Shown here: piece after piece, positions 11,066 to 20,983 of the stretch
Numbering within the stretch: position 1 is the first letter of the stretch
Layout: each line of letters starts with the position of its first letter
Assembly: GCA_026168455.1 (NCBI GenBank)
Contig: CM047428.1
Coordinates: 41,400,769 to 41,464,768, forward strand
Origin: Theocolax elegans
Lineage: Eukaryota > Arthropoda > Insecta > Hymenoptera > Cerocephalidae
Reading direction: 5' to 3'
Length of the DNA stretch: 64,000 bases
Notes under the pieces: model-generated
Told to the model about the DNA's origin: nothing
The model's database searches: none
The model's input: the letters and a program-made list of their open reading frames with translations, nothing else
Made by a program: the position numbers and the translations under genes

Positions 11066-12788
11066 GGTTTTTTGCTGTTTAATCACATTTAAAATTTTTC
11101 TTTTGTGTGATTTTGTTGAGAAAAATTCCTTTCTTTAGAAGCTACTTTTACAAATTTTTTTTTGTGTTTTCTTTGTATGAGATTTACATTTTGTGTAAAA
11201 TTATAATTATTTTGTTTGTCAAAATAATTATATTGTGGCTTCCAGAATTTTTTTTTCTTTCCTTTCAATATTTAATTCTCTTGTCAGCGAATTAAAATAT
11301 TTTTTTTTAGTATTTTTCTTTTCAAGTTGCAATCGATAACAATTTATTTTAAAATTGTTACTAAATTAATTTGTTTGTCAAATTAATTCGGTCTTGGATT
11401 GGTCCAAGTATCTTTTGCAATTTTACTTAGGTTTAAAGAGAAGATCGACAGCAAAAATTTTTTTTCCTTTGATCCGAATACAAATTCGATTAAGATTTCG
11501 AATCTGGTGGCAAACAAACTTTTTTTTGTTGTTTGTTTATAAACATTATATTAATTTACATTAATTTTCTTTGTTGATTTATTTAGATTTTTAGTATTTA
11601 ATTAGTTTTGCCAAGTTCGGTATCGGGATTTTGTTGTGTTCTTTTCTCTTTATGTAAGGTATGCCTTCTCATATAGAGTAGTTTTGTACTCCATATTGAA
11701 TCTGGACTCTGAGCTATCTCCCTCAGTTGTCCAAGCTTTACAGGGCATACGGGGACGCAGTTGGTGTGCCAACTGAGAAGAAATCCCCAGGTGCACAACG
11801 CCGTCTCTGCCTTATCAAAAGATTACGATGGGCAGCTACGAGACGCGTATGTGCAAATTACTTAGTGACTGGCGGGATGCGAGGCACATTAAAAAGGACA
11901 TCAGATCACTTCTTTGGGAGGAGATCTACGCCCAGCTCGATCGTTTGTACCAGAATCGCCCCCTGGGCCCTTCACGCAATTAAAGAGCGTAATAGCTCTA
12001 GGGGGCAAGAAATACGGGTTGGTGAACCCGCAAGGTTGTTTGTTAAGAAGGACAAACACCTCACTGACTTTGCTGAACTGCTTAACGGAGAGCAAACAAA
12101 CGTTCAAAAGGTAACAGAGAATACCTCTGAACATCTGAATTTGCCGAAATCTGCTGAGTTACCTATGGTTAAGGCTGAGACTCCTTCTAAGCTTACTCCA
12201 ACGTTAGAATCACCGAACAAAGCAGATTTAGAACTTCTAGAGATCAAGAAAAACAAAGAGTCTTTCTGGTCTGAAGTACTCCATAGGCAGGCCGTTAACC
12301 AACAGAAACGGTTACTCAAGGAAATAGAGAACGAGAGAAAAACTCTAAACCTATGTAACCCTACCAATGAGAACGATGATATTCGTTACTCATTGTCACC
12401 CCAACCTATGATCAACGAAAAGAGTTTAAAACAGTCTAATGAGTGTAAAATGACTGTCTCTCTTGATCAGGTGATGAACAGTTCAAAAACGTTGCCGATT
12501 AGAACAGTTCAGGGGGGGGGGGCAGGAGCCGTCCCGAAGACGTCCAGAGAGACAAGTTCGACTCCAGCTCTACTTGACAGTCAACCCGAAGACATGGTTG
12601 CGGGAGTGCAATCCGAAAACCGTTTGTTCTTCTCGGTAAGACTTGGTGGCAAGGACTTTAAAGCACTGTTCGACCCAGGAGCAATGGTTTCACTTATACG
12701 CGTTGACGTAGCGGAATGCTACAGGGATAAGTGGAAACCGGTCAAGGTAGTCGTGCGAGGTGTCGCAGGACCGGCACTGAAAGTACTA
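11066..12788 (+). repeat. Tandem duplication in the gypsy element, copy 2
   Basis: Second unit of the direct duplication, starting at TTTTTTGCTG. It keeps a longer open frame than copy 1 and is continuous with the rest of protease and pol. Only this copy can belong to a working element. Confidence 0.8.
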
Positions 12789-13070
12789 GGTTTGTTAGAT
12801 GTTCTATTTGGAATTGAGGGATTAGATGGCAACATCCAACTGAGAATAGTCGAGAGTATGGAACACTCGATGATCCTCGGTATGGACTTCCTTCAACATT
12901 GGAACATCGAGGTTAAAATTGGCGATGCCCTCTGGCGCGTTGGCGCCGGAAAATGGCATTCTTTTGTCAAGGATGGAATCCGAGACGGAGACACGAGGAT
13001 TCTCGCAGAGTGTGCAGGTATCATCGAGATTAACGATGACCAGCGAGAGAGGGTAAGAAAGCTAGTATAG
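11700..13070 (+). CDS. Gypsy first protein: Gag-like region and aspartic protease
   Basis: An open frame without an ATG near its start, ending at TAG 13,068-13,070. The first ~90 codons (before KERNSSRGQ) may be out of frame, because the alternative frame reads a better protein there (WRDARHIKKDIRSL). The middle part is charged and Ser/Thr-rich. The C-terminal third is a retropepsin-like protease: LFDPGAMVSLI near codon 335 (active-site Asp, with Pro where Ser/Thr is usual), then SMILGMDFLQHW. It would cleave the polyprotein. No CCHC knuckle is seen. The stop is directly in frame with RT, so it is either a nonsense mutation or a read-through site. Confidence 0.7.
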   Translation: MWTLSYLPQLSKLYRAYGDAVGVPTEKKSPGAQRRLCLIKRLRWAATRRVCANYLVTGGMRGTLKRTSDHFFGRRSTPSSIVCTRIAPWALHAIKERNSSRGQEIRVGEPARLFVKKDKHLTDFAELLNGEQTNVQKVTENTSEHLNLPKSAELPMVKAETPSKLTPTLESPNKADLELLEIKKNKESFWSEVLHRQAVNQQKRLLKEIENERKTLNLCNPTNENDDIRYSLSPQPMINEKSLKQSNECKMTVSLDQVMNSSKTLPIRTVQGGGAGAVPKTSRETSSTPALLDSQPEDMVAGVQSENRLFFSVRLGGKDFKALFDPGAMVSLIRVDVAECYRDKWKPVKVVVRGVAGPALKVLGLLDVLFGIEGLDGNIQLRIVESMEHSMILGMDFLQHWNIEVKIGDALWRVGAGKWHSFVKDGIRDGDTRILAECAGIIEINDDQRERVRKLV

Positions 13071-13814
13071 AGCTTATTACCACCACCAGGCGATGTGCAT
13101 GGCTTTACTACGTTGATCGAACATCACGTGGAAGTAGAGCCAGGTGCACGACCAGTACGTCACAAACCAAGACGTATGTCGTCTAAAGTCCTCGAATTCG
13201 CCCAGCAAGAAGTCAGGAAAATGTTTGAGAGAGGAATAATTAAACCGAGTGCGAGTGAATGGTCTGCCGCTCCAGTGATAGTCCGCAAAGACGAAGGTAG
13301 CTATCGTTTTTGCATAGACTTCCGAGATTTGAATGCGGTAACAAAACGTGACTCATATCCAATACCGAATATGGATTCGATTCTGGATAAGTTACATAAC
13401 GCCAAATTCATCTCTAAGATCGATCTTAAGAAGGCATATTTCCAAGTGCTAATGTCAGAAATTAGTCGACATTATCCCGCCTTCGCTGTGCCTGGGTCTG
13501 GGTTGTGGCAGTTCTCACGGATGCCGTTCGGACTGATGAATGCACCCATGACATTTGCACGGTTGATCGATGCTCTATTTGGTCCCGAAGTTGAACCTCA
13601 TGTTTTTGGTTACCTGGACGATTTAATCGTTATAACCGAAACTTTCGAGGAACATTTAAAATGGTTGGAAATGGTTCTAAGGACACTAGTGGACGCAGGG
13701 CTAGAATTGAACAGAGAGAAGTGTCAGTTCTGTTGCTCGAGCGTTATGTTCCTTGGGTACCGCCTGGATGGTGATGGACTTCGTCCGATGTGGATCGAGT
13801 GGCTCCTGTCCTAA
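13071..13814 (+). pseudogene. Gypsy reverse transcriptase (palm/fingers)
   Basis: In the same frame as the protease, separated only by one TAG. Motifs in order: KMFERGIIKPSASEWSAAPV, RFCIDFRDLNAVT, SKIDLKKAYFQV, FSRMPFGLMNAP and the catalytic FGYLDDLIV. It copies element RNA into cDNA in the particle. A frameshift near 13,785 moves the thumb into another frame (13,790 onward). Confidence 0.9.
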
Positions 13815-14086
13815 ATTATCCGACCCCAAGAAATGTTAAACAACTTCGTTCCTTCCTTGGCATGGTCGGTTGGTATTCTCGTTTTATAAATCGAGAGTCG
13901 GATATTAAGATCCCTCTCGTGAGATTACTCCGTAAGGACCAGCCATGGGAGTGGGGACCAGAGCAGGACGCGGCGTTCCGTGAACTCAGGTTAGCTCTAG
14001 CCGGCGCGCCAGTACTCGATCAGACTTCTCTAAGCCTTTCTCGGTCCAGAGTGACGCGAGTGATTACGCTATTGGGGCTGTGTTAA
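13790..14086 (+). pseudogene. Gypsy RT connection and start of RNase H (frameshifted)
   Basis: Carries NVKQLRSFLGMVGWYSRFINRES and the region up to GAPVL, then loses frame near 14,020 where the RNase H motif QSDASD should appear. Both shifts are compatible with single-base losses. The diverged copy at 3,222-4,564 keeps the frame across both points, which supports indels rather than biology. Confidence 0.85.
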
Positions 14087-15690
14087 CCCAAGAAGATGAA
14101 GATGGTTTCGAGCATCCGATCGTTTACGTCAGCCGAGTGTTGAACAAGGCGGAGCGTAATTACATGACGACGGAGAAAGAGTGTCTAGCCTTAATCTGGG
14201 CAATTAAGAAACTTCGACCATATATTGAAGCGTATCGTTTTAAAGCTGTGACGGACCACAGCGCGCTCAAATGGCTGAAGACTCTTAAAGAACCCATGGG
14301 CAGACTAGCGCGCTGGGTGTTTGAGATGCAACAGTGGGACTTCGAGATTGTGCACAAGAAAGGTGCACTACACTATGTTCCCGACGCACTACCTCGCGCT
14401 GTTAACCTGGACTCGGACGAAGTCGAAATAGCCTCCTTTGACGTGATTACCGACCCATGGTACATCGCCAGATTGGATGATGTGAGGTCCAGTCCTCAAA
14501 AATTTCCGCACTGGAAAATTGAGGATGAAATGCTCTATCGATTCACGACCGATAAGCTGCTGGACCCAATCACGGGTCAAGAGGAGGGATGGAGATTAGT
14601 TGTGCCCATTGAGCATAGGACGCGCGTACTAGAGGATTCGCATTGCCCTCCATCGTGTGGTCATTTAGGAGTGGAAAAGACCTATGATCGAGTGGCAAGG
14701 GACTATTATTGGCCAGGTATCTACCATGATGTCAGGCAATTCGTTGTGCAGTGTATAGACTGCCAACGATATAAAGTCTCACAGGAGGGCCCTCAAGGGT
14801 TGATGGGCAAACGTAATATTGAGAGACCGTGGGCTGTGGTTGCAGCAGATATAACGGAACTGCCTCGTAGTAAGAACCAATACAAATATATACTGGTCTT
14901 ACAAGATTTGTTCACGAAGTGGGTTGAATTAAAACCGTTACGAGCTGCTACCGGTAAGTCGGTCGCGAAAGCATTCGAGGAACTCATACTGTTTCGTTGG
15001 GAGACTCCTGATTACTTCCTTACAGATAATGGTACAGAGTTCGTCAATAATAAGTTGACACAGATGCTTGAGGATTACGGGATAAAACAGATCACGACTC
15101 CTCTTTACAGACCACAAGCCAACCCCGTCGAGCGTACAAATAGGACATTAAAGACGATGATCGCGGCCTTTGTGGATTCCGATCATCGCAGCTGGGATGA
15201 ACATCTTCATGAATTCCGTCATGCTATTAATACAGCAACGCAATCAAGTACGAAGGTTTCCCCAGCTTTCCTCAATTTTGGACGTCATCCACAACCTGTA
15301 AAGAGTCTGCGTAGAGAGGTTGAGAAGAGAGAATTTAAAATTCCTATCGATCCCGAGATGTGGATGGATCGACTCAAACGTCTTAATGCCCTTCGAGATC
15401 TAGTGCGGAAACACATAGGTGAAGAGCAGAGACGTCAAGAGAAAGTCTATAACAAAAATAGACGCGTGGCTTCCTTCCAAGTAGGCGATTTAGTTATGAG
15501 GAAGTGTAGAACGTTATCGCACGGGGCCAAAGGTATTTCGGCCAAATTGGCGCCTAAGTACGACGGACCCTTCGAAGTCAAGGAGATACTATCACCAGTA
15601 GTCTTAAGACTTGAGGAGTCTCGACGGAAAAGGTCTGAAGTACACGTATCCGATTTAAAGCGATACGTTCCGCCAAGGAGAAAATCCTAG
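14080..15690 (+). CDS. Gypsy RNase H and integrase
   Basis: 536 codons. RNase H: TTEKECLALIWAIK, VTDHSALKWL and PDALPRA (Pro replaces the usual Ser of DALSR). Integrase: H-H-C-C zinc finger (SHCPPSCGHLGVEKT ... CIDCQRYK), DDE core (Asp in VAADITELP, TDNGTEF, Glu in NPVERTNRTL), then a basic C-terminal domain (GDLVMRK, LAPKYDGPFEV, VHVSDLKRY). It removes the RNA template and inserts the cDNA. The C-terminus looks complete. It follows RT in gypsy order and is the best-preserved part of the element. Confidence 0.93.
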   Translation: MLTQEDEDGFEHPIVYVSRVLNKAERNYMTTEKECLALIWAIKKLRPYIEAYRFKAVTDHSALKWLKTLKEPMGRLARWVFEMQQWDFEIVHKKGALHYVPDALPRAVNLDSDEVEIASFDVITDPWYIARLDDVRSSPQKFPHWKIEDEMLYRFTTDKLLDPITGQEEGWRLVVPIEHRTRVLEDSHCPPSCGHLGVEKTYDRVARDYYWPGIYHDVRQFVVQCIDCQRYKVSQEGPQGLMGKRNIERPWAVVAADITELPRSKNQYKYILVLQDLFTKWVELKPLRAATGKSVAKAFEELILFRWETPDYFLTDNGTEFVNNKLTQMLEDYGIKQITTPLYRPQANPVERTNRTLKTMIAAFVDSDHRSWDEHLHEFRHAINTATQSSTKVSPAFLNFGRHPQPVKSLRREVEKREFKIPIDPEMWMDRLKRLNALRDLVRKHIGEEQRRQEKVYNKNRRVASFQVGDLVMRKCRTLSHGAKGISAKLAPKYDGPFEVKEILSPVVLRLEESRRKRSEVHVSDLKRYVPPRRKS

Positions 15691-15725
15691 GCCAGCGATG
15701 ATCGGCTCGCCACGGGAAAACTTAG

Positions 15726-16592
15726 AGCGGGTATACAACAGCGGCACCCCAACGTTCAACGTCTGGGACACAGGAGAAGTCCGTGTCCAAGAGGGCCAGA
15801 CAGAGAGGAAGCCACATTAAAGCGAAGAAACGGCGGGTGGAAGAGACCACCGTCGCATCGGTCCGAGCAACTTCGGTGGGTGTTGTGGACCCACAGCCCC
15901 AGGAAAACCAACCATCCTTTGCGTCCGGAGTTATTGCTCGACGAATCGAGGAGGCAGACCGCCGACAGGCGGCAGAGTTCGGTCTGCACCATACCGGACC
16001 GATTGAGGAGGTGTGACGCGCCTTGGGCGAGCATGCTCAAAGGCTGGTCGATCGACGCCGTAGGGAATACCAGGACTCCCTGGCCCTTTCTCCTACACCG
16101 CCTCCTCCAACGATATCTGGCCAGCAAGAGGCCGAAGAGGATAAGACCCGTGGACAAGAAGAGAGCGTTGCTCAGCCAGTCCACGTCGAGCGGATCGGAG
16201 ATGTACCCCCGCATGAGACGTTCTTACGTCGCCTGGCGCAGGGTTTGGGAGTACCAAACTCTGGACCTTTGGATGAGGTGCAGGCAGGCCTCAACAACGT
16301 ATTTCGATAAGTCGGCTACCCAGCGGAGTTGTCACTACTAACTCCGTACCCTGCACCACCGATTTTATTGATCGAACCGCCCTCCGTTCCGACCAGGATG
16401 GACATAACGTCGGGGATGAGCAGCAACGTCATCACCGGGCCATCGAGACAACCCAACAACGATGCTGACCTCCTTCGGGAGTGTCGCTTGTTGCTGGAAA
16501 CGGTGGCGGGAGACAACCCCGCAGCGAGAGACGTCGTCCTGCGACTGGTGATGGCCACCCTGGAGAAGAACCTTACCACTCCTCGACCCTAG
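15726..16592 (+). pseudogene. Third gypsy frame downstream of pol, function unknown
   Basis: One reading frame runs from 15,726 to TAG 16,590-16,592, broken only by TGA at 16,014 and TAA at 16,308. It starts with a basic stretch (KRARQRGSHIKAKKRR), continues with a charged, helix-like part (GEHAQRLVDRRRREYQ), a Pro-rich linker (TPPPPT) and a C-terminal acidic/helical part (LLRECRLLLETVAGDN). No signal peptide, membrane segment or zinc knuckle is visible, so it is not a typical env. There is no ATG near its start, so a spliced start is possible. I do not recognise it. Confidence 0.5.
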
Positions 16593-16673
16593 TTCGTCTA
16601 GGCGAGGGATTCGTTTGCGTGCGTGTCATTATTTATTTCATTGCCCTCTTTTCAACTCTCACATCAGTAGGAT

Positions 16674-16697
16674 GATGTGGAGTTTAGTGGGGGGCTT
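16674..16697 (+). other. Purine-rich tract before the 3' LTR
   Basis: GTGGAGTTTAGTGGGGGG followed by CTT sits immediately before the 3' LTR at 16,698. Such a tract primes plus-strand synthesis. Confidence 0.6.
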
Positions 16698-17727
16698 TGC
16701 AACGAGACGTCGTTGCAATGAAATAAATAATACTTATTGTATTATATTATTTCGTAGTATGTATTAAATATTATATCTTAAAATCTCGCACTTTATTATT
16801 GTTTCGTGCGTTGCCTCTTCAAGGCCACGAAACACGCGTGTTTATGTCGACGACCGAGGATGTGTGCAAGCATCCGTATATTCGATTGTTATTGTGTGTG
16901 TGTGTTAGGTACTTTTCGGGAATGCGACAATTCCCGAAAAGCTCAGTACGCTGCCGGTCTTGACCGCGACAGCATCGTAATAACCCATCGTCACGTTTAG
17001 TTTCGCGCGCCACGGGAAGTACCGGACCGGTTCGTCCGTGCTCCGGGAAGCCGTATGCGAGTGCTCGTGAGTTCGTGTAGTGCAGTGCGAAGGACCAAAT
17101 ACCTCGGGTTAAGTGTTCCCCGAGGTAGGCGAATCGCCGCGGCATCAGGCCGCACCTGCAGACTACCGCCGAGGACGACGGGAATCCGGGCCGACTCCAC
17201 CGGCCAGCAGACGTCGGGGCGCCGACGCACACCAGGGCCTATGGATAAACCAGCCCGGTAAGTACCCGACATTGGTCGGTACCCGTTAGAGTGTGTTGTG
17301 TGAGTGTGCACGTTTGTTTGTTCGGTAGCACACCGGTGCTACCGAAATCGAGTAGGTATTGCGCGGGGCGAGCACGGGGGCAGCCCCTGCTTGCCGCGTA
17401 TATACCACGCGACCGGGAGAACGCCCCGTTAATTATTGTCGGGCACCTCCGTGTAATTTGTTAAATAAATACTTATTGATATTATTTTAACTGAACGGTC
17501 GCGATATCATTTTAATTATAATTTAACCCGCAAACAATCATTCCGATTCCCGATTTTCCCGCCACGTGTGTCGGTATAGAGGAGATCGTCCTATCTCCGC
17601 TACCGTGTCCCGACCGGTTAACTATTAACCCACGGCGACGACAAAGACGCGTTCTTCGGGGCCGTCGTCCCTGTATTAAATAAACAAATTACTTGTAACT
17701 GGTATTAGGACGAAATACCACGTTATA
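16698..17727 (+). repeat. 3' LTR of the gypsy element
   Basis: 1,030 bp, nearly identical to the 5' LTR. It starts with the perfect hairpin TGCAACGA-GACG-TCGTTGCA and ends CGTTATA, next to target duplication AAAG (17,728-17,731). The same internal 12-bp hairpin is at 16,912-16,941. Confidence 0.93.
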
Positions 17728-17731
17728 AAAG

Positions 17732-18186
17732 TTATGAAAGAAGCAAAAATTAATTATAACAAAAAAACTATAGAAGAAAATAGCCACGAACCAAAGAAAC
17801 TATGGAACTGTATAAATAATTAAATTGGTAGAAACAAAGGAAAAAATGGTACTAACATAAAACAATTGAAAATGGAAGACAATACTATAATTAAAAAAGA
17901 ATGTGAAATAGTAAATACAATGAATAAATATTTTTGCAAATTAGGAGAAACATTAAGCAATAAAATTACAAAGCCAAATATGAGAAATCTAGAATTACCT
18001 AGAAGCAATCCAAAAACAATCTTCTTAAAAGCTACAAATAAAACAGAAATCTTAAATATAATAAATGATCTAAAACAAAAAAATGGCGGAGTAGACAAGA
18101 TAAATGCAAAAACTTTAAAAACAATAGCCACAATTGTAGCTGATACTTTAGTTTACGTGTTTAATCTTTGTTTAATCAATATATAA
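17732..18186 (+). pseudogene. LINE linker between endonuclease and RT
   Basis: The LINE resumes in frame after the gypsy insertion: VMKEAKINYNKK, then PKKLWNCINN. A nonsense codon lies near 17,821. The frame continues with MNKYFCKLGETLSNKI, a common pre-RT signature of CR1/Jockey-type LINEs, and ILNIINDLKQKNGGVDKI, the region leading to the RT fingers. A stop at 18,184-18,186 breaks it from RT. Confidence 0.75.
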
Positions 18187-19420
18187 AGCAAGAAAGCAAA
18201 ATGATATGGGTAATTACAGACCCATATCATTAATATCTAATATCGCCAAAATTTTTGAAAAACTAGTACATATTAGAATTATTGATTTCATAAACAAGAG
18301 TGAAATAATAAGCGAAAACCAATTTGGATTCATCAAACGTAAAGGAACTAAAGATGCACTAAGTTTTATATCTAAAACGATATATGAAAAACTAGATCAA
18401 AGTAAACCAATTGCTATTATTTTTCTAGATTTAGCAAAAGCATTTGACACAGTAAATAACGAAATATTATTAGATAAGTTATACGCATATGGAGTAAGAG
18501 GAAAAGCCCACAAATTAATAAAAAGTTACCTTAATGACAGAAAATAAAAGTTACGAATTGGTAACCACGAAAGTGAATATCAAATAATTAAAACAGGAGT
18601 ACCGCAAGAAACAATACTTGGGCTTTTACTTTGTATATTATATACAAATGATTTATTAACTAAAATGCCATTAAACACAATAATGTCTTATGCTGATGAT
18701 ACTGCTGTTATAGCAACCGGGGAAACATGAAAAGAAGTAGAAATCAAAATGAATACATATCTAGAAGATGTCTCTACTTGGTTAAGACTAAATAAATTAA
18801 CTTTAAATGTTCAAAAAACAGTATATATTACTTATGGCAATTATATAGATACTGCACCAGACAATATAGATATTAAAATTAACAATGAACTACTCAATAG
18901 AGTAACTAAAACAAAATATTTACGAATAATTTTTGATACAAATATGAGATGGAGTGATCATATTGAGTAACTTATAAGCAGGACTAGGTATCTCATTTTT
19001 AGGTTTCGTAAAATAGTGAAATTTATGGATACATATACACTAAAAATTGTGTACTATGCACTTTTTCGCAGTATGATCAGTTACGGTATAATTGCATGGG
19101 GTGGAGCATATCAAAATAAACTAGAACTGTTACAAGCTATACAAACAACAATATTAAAAATAATCAACAAGAATATATTCCAAAAAGAAACTCCTTTTAA
19201 TTTACAGAAATTATTTACTTTTGAATGTCTTCAGTATTATTACAATAACTTAAAGAATCAATATATAAACTCTTCAAGTAAAATAAGAAAAAAGCTTATA
19301 TTACCACCCAAGTATCACAAAAGTGTCAGTACAAAAACAGTTATATAATTGCAATCAGTGTTTTAATTCTTTACCAAATGAATTAAAGACACTTGATATG
19401 AGTAAAAATCAAATATAATA
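18187..19420 (+). pseudogene. LINE reverse transcriptase and C-terminal domain
   Basis: Non-LTR RT with YRPISLISNIAKIFEKL, ENQFGFIKRKGTKDAL, IFLDLAKAFDTV, TGVPQ, SYADDTAVIA (catalytic YADD near 18,690) and LNKLTLNVQKT. Nonsense codons occur after NDRK (18,545), after TGET (near 18,728) and after DHIE (18,967). The C-terminal domain (YYALFRSMISYGIIAWGG, then FNSLPNELKTL) ends near 19,420. It would prime on nicked DNA. Dead copy. Confidence 0.85.
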
Positions 19421-19534
19421 AAATAAAGGTTTGGATAGCAAAAGATGGTTAGTACTAATATAGATTCGAATATAGACTGCAAACAACTCAAATTATAGTT
19501 ACTAACCATTTTTTCGCAAGAAAAAATATCAGAA

Positions 19535-20316
19535 ATGTCAAAAACACAAACAAGAATAAAAGATCTCTTGAAAATAGGTATATTTTCCATAAATGACTTA
19601 GAACAACACGAGAACATAGTACTTGATATAAGAACTTATATATGCGCAAATGGTAACTGTAAATATTATAATAATAGACAACATCGCCGTATATCGAATT
19701 TTAACTACTCCAAAATGATCACTCTATACTCAAAAATCGAAGTAAAAATAGATAAACTAACCAAAGAAATTATGTATATATATTTACAAGAAACAGAGAC
19801 AACCACAACAGACATAAAAATTATAGAATTTAAAAAAGAAACACCTAGTATAGAAAAAAAATTGATTCAACAACTGAAAGATATAAGCCAATAGAAACAG
19901 TTTTTAATAAGATTGATGAAATGGCTGAAACAAATAACAGAAGAGCTAGAAAAAAACAAGCAGATGAAGCACCAGGTCAGAAGATACTACAAATAAATAA
20001 TCATAGGATGACCTATGGAGACATTAATTATCTAGGATCAAACAAAGCCATATTTTACTTTAACAAAGGAATAAGAGGAATTCAGAGTTTCACAAACTCT
20101 ATGTATTCTGAAAAACATCAACCGCCTTACAAAGACGTTGTAGTAATAGATGATATTGTTTTTACATCAATCTGCAAATGTGACTCAGCATTACAACACA
20201 GAACAATGTTTCCTGCAAGACTAAATAGCATTGAAAAAATAATATTTGCCAGAAACAAAAATGCATCAACAGAAACGTATACAACAGCGAGATCAATGTT
20301 AGTAAGGTATTGGTAA
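19535..20316 (+). pseudogene. Unrecognised frame inside the LINE 3' region
   Basis: Two abutting frames (19,535-19,894 and 19,921-20,316) that become one of about 260 codons if the A-run at 19,854-19,861 changed by one base. Both begin at real ATGs. The first contains CANGNCKYYNN and Lys/Ile-rich helices; the second starts basic (NNRRARKKQ) and contains VVVIDDIVFTSICKCD. There are no signal peptide or membrane segments. It lies after the LINE C-terminal domain and before the LINE tail, where normally only a 3' UTR is expected. It could be a captured host or viral gene or a rare extra LINE frame; I cannot name it. Confidence 0.5.
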
Positions 20317-20983
20317 AACAAGACCTTCGAAAAAGAAATTTTCACAATATAAATTTTATTTTCTTACAATAAATTTAAACTATAATATAGAATCTAAGAA
20401 GAAGTGCAATATAATCTTATCAAAAACGTAAAAGTAAAAATAAAATCCAAAAATATAAATAATAGAATAATTATAAGTATTTAAACAAATTTTCTAAAAC
20501 AAAGCTGTTATCATTGATAATAGATAGATTATATAATTATTAATACTTAAATAATATATAGAAATGTTAAAAGTTTGGTTATGGGAGTCAGATAGACCTC
20601 TATAATCAATGCAAGTGTGAATGAATGGGTTTTGTGATGATGCGATACATGTCTGGAAGTCCGATGTGGAATGGTAGCGTCAGGAAACCAATTATGAATG
20701 AATGAAAAAGGATGAATGAAGTATGGTTGGAAGCTATTGCTGTGATATCACAGCGAAGCTAACCAACATTGTTTTTAGTTTTAAGATTGTAATCCGGACC
20801 TACGAACAGGGAATTATATTTCTCTCTGTAGGAGTCGAGGTAGTGGGTTATTGTTGTAAGATAATTACTGCACTGTAACCACCTGCGAATGTTGTTTGCA
20901 AGATTTTGTATATTTTATGTATTTTATATGATGTATGCGGAATCTATGTAACTCTGGATCTAAATAAATAAAATAAATAAAAA
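20317..20983 (+). other. LINE 3' end and A-rich tail
   Basis: Non-coding, ending in a (TAAA)/(AAAT)-like tail. An inverted repeat CTATTGCTGTGATATCACAG-type block (TGTGATATCACA is palindromic, near 20,741-20,752) lies in the 3' UTR. Such 3' structures are often recognised by the LINE's own RT. Confidence 0.6.

Larger units (their letters stand above)
6908..17727 (+). mobile_element. Ty3/gypsy LTR retrotransposon, 10.8 kb, with internal duplication
   Basis: Bounded by two near-identical LTRs (6,908-7,935 and 16,698-17,727) and the 4-bp target duplication AAAG (6,904-6,907 and 17,728-17,731). Order inside: primer-binding site, long low-complexity leader, duplicated Gag-like/protease block, RT, RNase H, integrase, a third frame and a purine-rich tract. 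The order protease-RT-RNase H-integrase is that of Ty3/gypsy. LTR identity is high (few substitutions noticed by eye), so insertion is recent. Nonetheless pol has a stop and two frameshifts. Some of these may be sequencing indels. Confidence 0.93.
4566..20983 (+). mobile_element. CR1/Jockey-like LINE with two nested LTR insertions
   Basis: The LINE pieces are 4,566-5,218, 6,567-6,907 and 17,732-20,983, in order endonuclease, linker, reverse transcriptase, C-terminal domain, extra frame, 3' end and A-rich (TAAA)n-like tail. Removing the inserts at 5,219-6,562 and 6,908-17,727 (with one target copy each) restores frame: the codons read A-I-S-T-D-F-L at the first junction and L-D-K-V-M-K-E at the second. 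The combined length is roughly 4.2 kb. Several nonsense codons show it is dead. The clade is inferred from endonuclease/RT motifs and an A-rich tail; the 5' end is uncertain. Confidence 0.8.
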
